Shown: piece after piece, positions 4,582-9,024 of the stretch
Position numbering within the stretch: the stretch's first letter is position 1
How the letters are laid out: each line of letters opens with the position of its first letter
DNA from: Lachnospiraceae bacterium UBA3821
Lineage (GTDB): Bacteria > Bacillota > Clostridia > Lachnospirales > Lachnospiraceae
Assembly: GCA_002368865.1 (NCBI GenBank)
Contig: DFDT01000096.1
Location: 15,170 to 24,193, forward strand
Reading direction: 5' to 3'
DNA: 9,024 nucleotides
Program-made: the position numbers and the translations under genes
The notes under the pieces: generated by a model
What the model was told of the DNA's origin: nothing
The model's input: the letters and a program-made list of their open reading frames with translations, nothing else
The model's database searches: none

Positions 4582-5564
4582 AAAAAATCCCTCCTTATAT
4601 TAAAAAATTTTTTATAATCTTTCATGTCCGGGTAGGAAGCGATAGCGCCGTACAGCGTTACGCTCCTGCCACAGAACTCATTGGAAAAATCCAGGCTCTC
4701 CGCCAGGATCTCCTGATCCAGATCCTCCAGATTTTCCCCGACCGCCCCCAATGCATGCAGCTTCCAGAGAAACGACCCGATAAAACCGTCGCCGGCACCG
4801 GTGGTGTCCAAGGCATTCACCTTGCGCGCTTCCGCAAATGCCCAGACATTCCGGGTATAGGCATAAGCCCCGCCACCACCGCAGGTATAAACCACCAGCT
4901 TTACATCCCCTGTAAACAACCGGGGCAATGCCTTTCGGATATCCGTTTCGTCCGTGAGAAATTCCAGTTCTTCATCTGACAGTTTCAGGATATCTGCCTT
5001 AGGGATGAATTCCCAAACGGTCTGCTTCAGCGCCTCCCTGCTCTCCCAGAGCTGGAAACGCAGATTCGGATCAAAACTGATCAGGATTCCTTTCTCACGT
5101 GCGATCCGGATGGCCTCTCTGTGCGCCTCCCGCATGGGAAAATCCCCCAGAGAAACACTGCAAAAATGCAGAACATATGCATCCTCAAAATATTCCTCCC
5201 GAATCTGCTCAGCCGTATAGAGCATATCCGCCGAAGGCTTGCGGTAAAAGGAAAAAGTTCTGTTGCCGTCCTTCCCCAGGCTCACGAAAGCCAACGCCGT
5301 GTTTGCCTGTTCTGTCAGGGAGATACAGCTCGTGTCTACATTGTCCTCCGCAAGTTCCTTCACAATCTTATGCCCGAAAGGATCGTCCCCCAGCTGCGTC
5401 AAAAGCCTTGCCCTGCCCCCCAGTTTCGCATAGGCTCCGCAGACATTGGCCGGCGCTCCGCCCAGTTTGGGCGCAAACCCCGTGACCTGGTCGAACTCAC
5501 AGCCTTTTTTATCCGGTATAAAATCAATCAGCGCTTCGCCGATGGCAACCAATCTGTCACCCAA
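4578..5564 (-). CDS. scrK: Fructokinase, PfkB/ribokinase family
   Basis: A 328-residue PfkB-family sugar kinase. It has the N-terminal sugar-binding motif 'GGAPANVCG' (35-43) and the C-terminal catalytic and anion-hole motif 'DTTGAGDGF' (253-261, catalytic base Asp259). In this operon it phosphorylates fructose released by ScrB; specificity is inferred from context, since PfkB kinases are hard to separate by motif alone. The start is a TTG at 5562-5564, supported by GGAGGT 8 bases upstream (5573-5578), and overlaps the scrB stop by 8 bases. The last residues 'NIRRDFL' are encoded by the ptsH ribosome binding site and its T-rich spacer, so the tail is shaped by RNA function. A T-TTT-TTA heptamer directly precedes the stop. 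Confidence 0.93.
   Translation of the reverse strand: MGDRLVAIGEALIDFIPDKKGCEFDQVTGFAPKLGGAPANVCGAYAKLGGRARLLTQLGDDPFGHKIVKELAEDNVDTSCISLTEQANTALAFVSLGKDGNRTFSFYRKPSADMLYTAEQIREEYFEDAYVLHFCSVSLGDFPMREAHREAIRIAREKGILISFDPNLRFQLWESREALKQTVWEFIPKADILKLSDEELEFLTDETDIRKALPRLFTGDVKLVVYTCGGGGAYAYTRNVWAFAEARKVNALDTTGAGDGFIGSFLWKLHALGAVGENLEDLDQEILAESLDFSNEFCGRSVTLYGAIASYPDMKDYKKFFNIRRDFL
4590..4595 (-). promoter_or_regulatory. Ribosome binding site of ptsH inside scrK
   Basis: A perfect AGGAGG on the minus strand, 8 bases before the ptsH ATG. It is read by scrK as the Arg-Arg in the C-terminal 'NIRRDFL'. The strength and spacing suggest high HPr synthesis, as expected of a stoichiometric phosphocarrier. 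Confidence 0.85.
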
Positions 5565-6894
5565 GGTTTCGCACCTCCAATCCCTTTAATTCATATAGCA
5601 CACCTCTCAAATTTTCCGTAAAGAGACTGACTTCTCTGACCGCCGGATAAAATCTGCTGCTCATCACTTTCTCCCCACCGTTCAGGTAGATCTCCAGAGA
5701 AGAAGTATCCGCGATCACACGAAGCTCGTCGCACCGGGTGAGCTTTACATTGCGCCTGTCTCTTCCGCTTCCGGTGTTTTCATCCAGGAAGACCATGGAG
5801 AACACGCCGTCGGCATATTGCAGTTTCAACATTTCACCAAACAGGATCGTGAACCTGCCCGGCGTTGTCGCGATCAGTTCAAAGGGCAGCTGCGTCTGCA
5901 TCATCGCCCCCTGGGAAAACTCTTTTTTCTTTTCCCGCAATGCTTGAAGCTCCCGGATCGGATTCTGTAACAGTCTGCCGTCCTTCCCCACAGTAATCTC
6001 TCTGGGCAGTGTCAGGCAGTGCTGCCAGCCCATCTGTACCGTAGGATTGGTATAGGGAATATCCCCGATACCCATCCAGCCGATCAACAGTCTTCTGCCG
6101 TCCGGTGCTTCAAAAGACTGGGGCGCATAGAAATCAAACCCATGATCCCACTCTTCAAATTCTTTGTCATTCACAAAGTAGCCGGAACTGTATACATTCT
6201 GATGTGTGTATTCCGTATGCTTCACTCCCTGAGGAGAAATACTGAGGTAATGTTTGCCGTTCAGCCATAACACATCGGGGCACTCCCACATGTATCCGAA
6301 ATCCGGCACGCTGACCTCCTGCTCAAACCGCCAGCTGGTAAGATTTTCCGAGGTATAAAATAATACACAGCCTGTGTCATCCAGTTTTCTGGCCCCCAGT
6401 GCCATCTTATAAACACTGCCTTCCTTCCACACCTTGGGATCCCGCACATGGCAGGAACAGTCCGCGGGATAATCGGAATTGCGCAACAACACCTGCTTCG
6501 GACTCATATGGTGCCCGTCTTTTGTGGTGACCAGGATCACATTGGCGCCGCGCCCTGCCGTGATATAGTCGTAATCCCCTTTTTCCTTCACGTTGCCTGT
6601 GTAGTAGAGATATAAGGTATCTCCTTCCACCAGACCGCAGCCGGAGTACACACCGTTCCTGTCCTCCGGAATGTCCGGATAGAGCACGGTCCCCGTGAAC
6701 TCCCAGGAAAGCATATCCTTACTCTGCCAGTGCCCCCAGCACTTAGGACCCTTGCCCAGGGCACTCTCCGGCGAGTATTGGAAATATACATGATAATATC
6801 CTTTAAAATAGCTTAAACCGTTTGGATCATTCAGCCATCCGCTGCCCGGTTCCAGATGCAGCTTCTGGCGCCAGTCATTTTTCATAGGCCTCAT
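5557..6894 (-). CDS. scrB: Sucrose-6-phosphate hydrolase (GH32)
   Basis: A 445-residue glycoside hydrolase family 32 enzyme that cleaves imported sucrose-6-phosphate into glucose-6-phosphate and fructose in the cytoplasm (no signal peptide). The three catalytic blocks are present: 'WLNDPNG' with nucleophile Asp23, 'RDP' with Asp152, and 'WECPD' with acid/base Glu204. A C-terminal GH32 beta-sandwich follows, with the motif 'DTSSLEIYLNGGE' and 'SSRFYP'. The ATG at 6892-6894 overlaps the scrA stop as ATGA. A second in-frame ATG three codons later (6883-6885) has an AGGG 9 bases upstream, while the first has no spaced binding site, so the protein may begin 'MKNDWRQKLHLEPG'. Levanase or fructan activity is unlikely given the PTS partner and absence of secretion. 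Confidence 0.95.
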   Translation of the reverse strand: MRPMKNDWRQKLHLEPGSGWLNDPNGLSYFKGYYHVYFQYSPESALGKGPKCWGHWQSKDMLSWEFTGTVLYPDIPEDRNGVYSGCGLVEGDTLYLYYTGNVKEKGDYDYITAGRGANVILVTTKDGHHMSPKQVLLRNSDYPADCSCHVRDPKVWKEGSVYKMALGARKLDDTGCVLFYTSENLTSWRFEQEVSVPDFGYMWECPDVLWLNGKHYLSISPQGVKHTEYTHQNVYSSGYFVNDKEFEEWDHGFDFYAPQSFEAPDGRRLLIGWMGIGDIPYTNPTVQMGWQHCLTLPREITVGKDGRLLQNPIRELQALREKKKEFSQGAMMQTQLPFELIATTPGRFTILFGEMLKLQYADGVFSMVFLDENTGSGRDRRNVKLTRCDELRVIADTSSLEIYLNGGEKVMSSRFYPAVREVSLFTENLRGVLYELKGLEVRNLG

Positions 6895-8810
6895 CCCTTT
6901 TTCGTCTCGATCAGTTTATCCAAAAACTCTACGGTTCCGTTCGCAGCCTTCTTCACTTCCACATAATCGTCCGGATTGGTGATGATCACCGGCGTTACCG
7001 TCTTAAAGCCCTTGCTTTCGATAAATGCCTTATCGAAGGTGATCAGTGTCTGACCGCGCTTAAACCGCTCGCCGTCCGCAATATGTGCGGTGAAGCCTTC
7101 TCCGTTCAATTCCACGGTATTGATGCCAATATGGATCAACAATTCCATGCCGTTGTCCAGCGTCAGTCCGATGGCATGATGCGTATCAAACAGGGTACTC
7201 ACTTCTCCGTCCGCAGGAGCAACCACTTTTCCCTCCGCAGGATCCACTGCCACGCCCAGTCCTAATACCTCTGCCGCAAATGTCTCATCCGGCACATCTG
7301 CCATTGCCACTGCAGTACCCTTTAAAGGTGCATACACACAATTGTCATCAAACGCTCTGTTCAGATCGATCGCTACTTCCGCAGTTTTTTCTGCAGCCTT
7401 TTCCGCTGCGCTATCCACTCCGTTTGATCCATTGTCCGCTGCCGTCTCTTCATCTCTGTAGATCAAATAAGAAATCACAAAAGCCACAACCGTCGCGATC
7501 ACAAAGGTGAGCAGATAACCCACAAAAGATTCTGTGGTGATCAGGAAACCGAAGATACCGGTCACGCCGTTTGCCGTCGCATATACCTTCATCAGAGAAG
7601 CCACCGCAGCACCGCAGGCACCACCGATCATACCTGCTACCAGAGGTTTGCCGTACCGCACATTCACACCGAAGATTGCAGGCTCCGTAATGCCCATGAA
7701 CGCGGAAAGGGATGCGGGCAATGCCATGGAACGGAGCTTTTTGTTTCTGGTCTTGAATGCCACGGCCAAAGCCGCTGCGCCCTGTGCCACGTTGGCTGCT
7801 GTCGCGATCGGCATCCAGGTGTTCATTCCGTTGTCTGCCAACATTGCCAATTCAATCGCATTGTACATATGATGTACACCTGCCACCACGGTAGGCGCAT
7901 ACACACCGCCCATGATAAACGCGCCGATTCCAAAAGGAATTGCGATCAGCGCTTTCGCGCCGCTCAGTACCCAGGTCTCCAGCTGGGAGAATACGGGACC
8001 GATGAGTGTCAGAGTAAAGAACCCGGTCACCAGCACCGATACTAACGGTGTCACAAAGAGATCAAAGGTCTCCGGCACCACCTTATGCAATTTCTTTTCT
8101 ATCATACACATGACAAGCACTGCGATGACCACCGGGATCACGTGCCCCTGATAGCCGGTGTTCTGAATGTTCCAGAGCCCGAACCAGGACCACAGCGTAT
8201 CCGTTTCTGCGCCGCTGCCTGCCGACCAGGCGTTGACCAGATTGGGATGGATCATGATCATACCGATGACCGCGCCGAGAAAAATATTGCCGCCGAAGAT
8301 CTTTGCTGCGCTGACCGCGATCAGGATCGGCAGGAATACCAGAGCCGTGTTGGAAAACATATCCAAGAGCCCAAACAGATAAGAATCCGCCATTCCCGGA
8401 AACGCCTTAGAAAGGCCTCCCAGCAGACCGTTCAAAAGGCCGGTAGCTACAATGGCCGGAATGATCGGCACAAAGATATCGCCCAATGTCTTGATTGCCC
8501 GTTTGTACCAGGGTGCCTGGGCCGCTGCCGCTGCTTTCACATCCTCCTTGGAAGCTGCCTCCACCCCTGCCAAGGCGATGAACTCGTCATACACCTTGTT
8601 CACGGTGCCCGTTCCGATAATGATCTGAAGCTGCCCTGCAGCCTCAAACACCCCCTTTACCCCGTCTATCCCTTCCAGCATAGACTTCTTGACCTTGCCG
8701 TTGTCCGCGATGACAAGGCGAAGGCGGGTTGCGCAATGTGCCGCACTGGCAAGATTTTCCTTGCCGCCGATTCCTGTCAGAATTTCCGATGCGCATTTTC
8801 TGTAATCCAT
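6891..8810 (-). CDS. scrA: Sucrose-specific PTS enzyme IIBCA
   Basis: Membrane permease that phosphorylates sucrose during uptake. Numbered from the chosen ATG (8808-8810), the EIIB domain covers about 1-85 with phosphocysteine Cys26 in 'SAAHCATRLRL'. EIIC covers about 100-452 with many hydrophobic helices and the family motif 'GITEPAIFGV' (373-382). An Ala/Glu-rich linker (about 455-483) leads to a fused EIIA domain with 'DTHHAIGL' and the phosphohistidine His560 in 'LLIHIGINTVELNGEGF'. Domain order and motifs fit the glucose/sucrose EII superfamily; sucrose over trehalose or beta-glucosides is inferred from scrB and scrK downstream. An ATG two codons earlier (8814-8816) is only 2 bases from the AGGAGG at 8819-8824; the chosen one is at 8 bases, which is normal spacing. 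Total 639 residues. Confidence 0.95.
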   Translation of the reverse strand: MDYRKCASEILTGIGGKENLASAAHCATRLRLVIADNGKVKKSMLEGIDGVKGVFEAAGQLQIIIGTGTVNKVYDEFIALAGVEAASKEDVKAAAAAQAPWYKRAIKTLGDIFVPIIPAIVATGLLNGLLGGLSKAFPGMADSYLFGLLDMFSNTALVFLPILIAVSAAKIFGGNIFLGAVIGMIMIHPNLVNAWSAGSGAETDTLWSWFGLWNIQNTGYQGHVIPVVIAVLVMCMIEKKLHKVVPETFDLFVTPLVSVLVTGFFTLTLIGPVFSQLETWVLSGAKALIAIPFGIGAFIMGGVYAPTVVAGVHHMYNAIELAMLADNGMNTWMPIATAANVAQGAAALAVAFKTRNKKLRSMALPASLSAFMGITEPAIFGVNVRYGKPLVAGMIGGACGAAVASLMKVYATANGVTGIFGFLITTESFVGYLLTFVIATVVAFVISYLIYRDEETAADNGSNGVDSAAEKAAEKTAEVAIDLNRAFDDNCVYAPLKGTAVAMADVPDETFAAEVLGLGVAVDPAEGKVVAPADGEVSTLFDTHHAIGLTLDNGMELLIHIGINTVELNGEGFTAHIADGERFKRGQTLITFDKAFIESKGFKTVTPVIITNPDDYVEVKKAANGTVEFLDKLIETKKG

Positions 8811-8852
8811 AAGCATTCCCTCCTCGTTTCACGCTTCTTGTTTCACATCAAT

Positions 8853-8870
8853 TGTGGTATCGTTTTCACA
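8853..8870. promoter_or_regulatory. LacI/cre-type operator in the scrA leader
   Basis: TGTGGTATCGTTTTCACA (minus strand TGTGAAAACGATACCACA) is an 18-bp dyad with a central CG and matching TGTG/CACA ends, the arrangement seen in LacI-family operators. On the minus strand its core TGAAAACGATACCA comes close to the catabolite-responsive-element pattern recognised by CcpA. It lies just downstream of the predicted transcription start, where binding would block initiation or elongation. The neighbouring regulator ending at 8968 is the obvious candidate ligand; CcpA is the alternative. Confidence 0.5.
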
Positions 8871-8880
8871 TCTTGTGTAA

Positions 8881-8909
8881 ATTCTAACACATGCGCATCT
8901 GTAAATCTA
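8881..8909 (-). promoter_or_regulatory. Candidate extended -10 promoter of the scr operon
   Basis: On the minus strand TGTTAGAAT (8889-8881) gives an extended -10 element (TG-n-TAGAAT, 5/6). At 17 bases upstream lies TAGATT (8909-8904), only 3/6 to the -35 consensus, a weakness that extended -10 promoters tolerate. Transcription would begin around 8875, about 65 bases before the scrA start, placing the dyad at 8853-8870 immediately after +1. Confidence 0.4.
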
Positions 8910-8967
8910 TGGGCTTTAGTACCAATTAAAAATCAGATTTCAGTTGGTTTCACACAGTTTCACATTT

Positions 8968-9024
8968 TTATTTGTTCCTTTGCGTAGATTCGCGTTCAAT
9001 AATATCATAGTCCAACTGCAATGC
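8968..9024 (-). CDS. C-terminus of a LacI-family regulator, probably ScrR (partial)
   Basis: The last 18 codons before a TAA read ALQLDYDIIERESTQRNK. The ending '-I-I-E-R-E-S-T-' is the usual C-terminal strand of LacI/GalR-family repressors, seen in many as 'L-I-x-R-E-S-T'. It ends 157 bases upstream of scrA on the same strand with no terminator that I can find between them, so it may be partly cotranscribed with the operon. A sucrose-responsive repressor (ScrR) is the natural inference from its position; the sensing domain is outside the window. Confidence 0.6.
   Translation of the reverse strand, partial: ALQLDYDIIERESTQRNK

Larger units (their letters stand above)
8826..8964. repeat. Five GTTTCACA-type direct repeats around the scrA promoter
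   Basis: All run in the same orientation: GTTTCACG at 8826-8833, GTTTCACA at 8840-8847, TTTTCACA at 8863-8870, and GTTTCACA at 8947-8954 and 8957-8964. The last two are spaced 10 bp apart, one helical turn. Two copies lie upstream of the predicted promoter and three downstream of it. They may be half-sites for the LacI-family regulator or another regulator; the function is inferred from position only. Confidence 0.5.

Noticed and set aside
4597..4615. A6T6 palindrome near the 3' end of scrK as a terminator
   Set aside because: It has no GC stem and no loop, and lies inside scrK just before the ptsH binding site; termination here would defeat the operon.
8903..8967. Terminator for the LacI-family gene between it and scrA
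   Set aside because: Only a 5-bp ACCAA/TTGGT pairing and a small AAATC/GATTT dyad are found, with no GC-rich stem followed by a T run.
8085..8987. Long plus-strand open frame of 300 codons
   Set aside because: It lies antisense to scrA and the scr control region, has composition typical of an opposite-strand shadow (Cys/His/Arg-rich), no recognisable domain and no ribosome binding site.

Overview
The window reads as chromosomal DNA of a Gram-positive, low-to-medium GC anaerobe, most likely a gut clostridium (Lachnospiraceae-like). The basis is strong AGGAGG ribosome binding sites, Firmicutes-type PTS proteins, an AAA/DUF4143 ATPase and BlaI-type and LacI-type regulators. No database search was possible, so the taxonomic placement is inference. 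Every convincing gene is on the minus strand, so the biological reading order runs from high to low coordinates.

Right part (about 9024 down to 2551): a sucrose PTS operon. It starts with the last 18 codons of a LacI-family regulator (probably ScrR). A 157-base control region follows, with an extended -10 promoter, a LacI/cre-type dyad and five GTTTCACA-like repeats. Then come scrA (sucrose EIIBCA), scrB (sucrose-6-phosphate hydrolase), scrK (fructokinase), ptsH (HPr) and ptsI (enzyme I), closed by a strong rho-independent terminator. Three of the four gene junctions overlap by 4 to 8 bases. The set is self-contained: enzyme I and HPr pass phosphate from PEP to EIIBCA, which imports sucrose as sucrose-6-phosphate; ScrB splits this to glucose-6-phosphate and fructose; ScrK phosphorylates the fructose. 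The HPr has Lys where Firmicutes HPr normally has the regulatory Ser46.

Middle (2544 to 1125): an AAA/DUF4143 ATPase gene with its own near-consensus promoter. A 20-bp element is repeated three times at an exact 32-bp period upstream, and the gene-proximal copy fills the -35/-10 spacer.

Left part (1130 to 1): AT-richer debris and a regulator. It holds a truncated XRE-type helix-turn-helix fragment on the plus strand, an uncharacterised minus-strand frame without a good start, and a fragment resembling the C-terminal part of Rpn/PD-(D/E)XK transposase-like proteins. A 52-bp inverted repeat, a promoter with a perfect TTGACA, and palindromes then precede the first 18 codons of a BlaI/MecI-like repressor that runs off the window. 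No tRNA, rRNA, CRISPR array or intact insertion sequence was seen.
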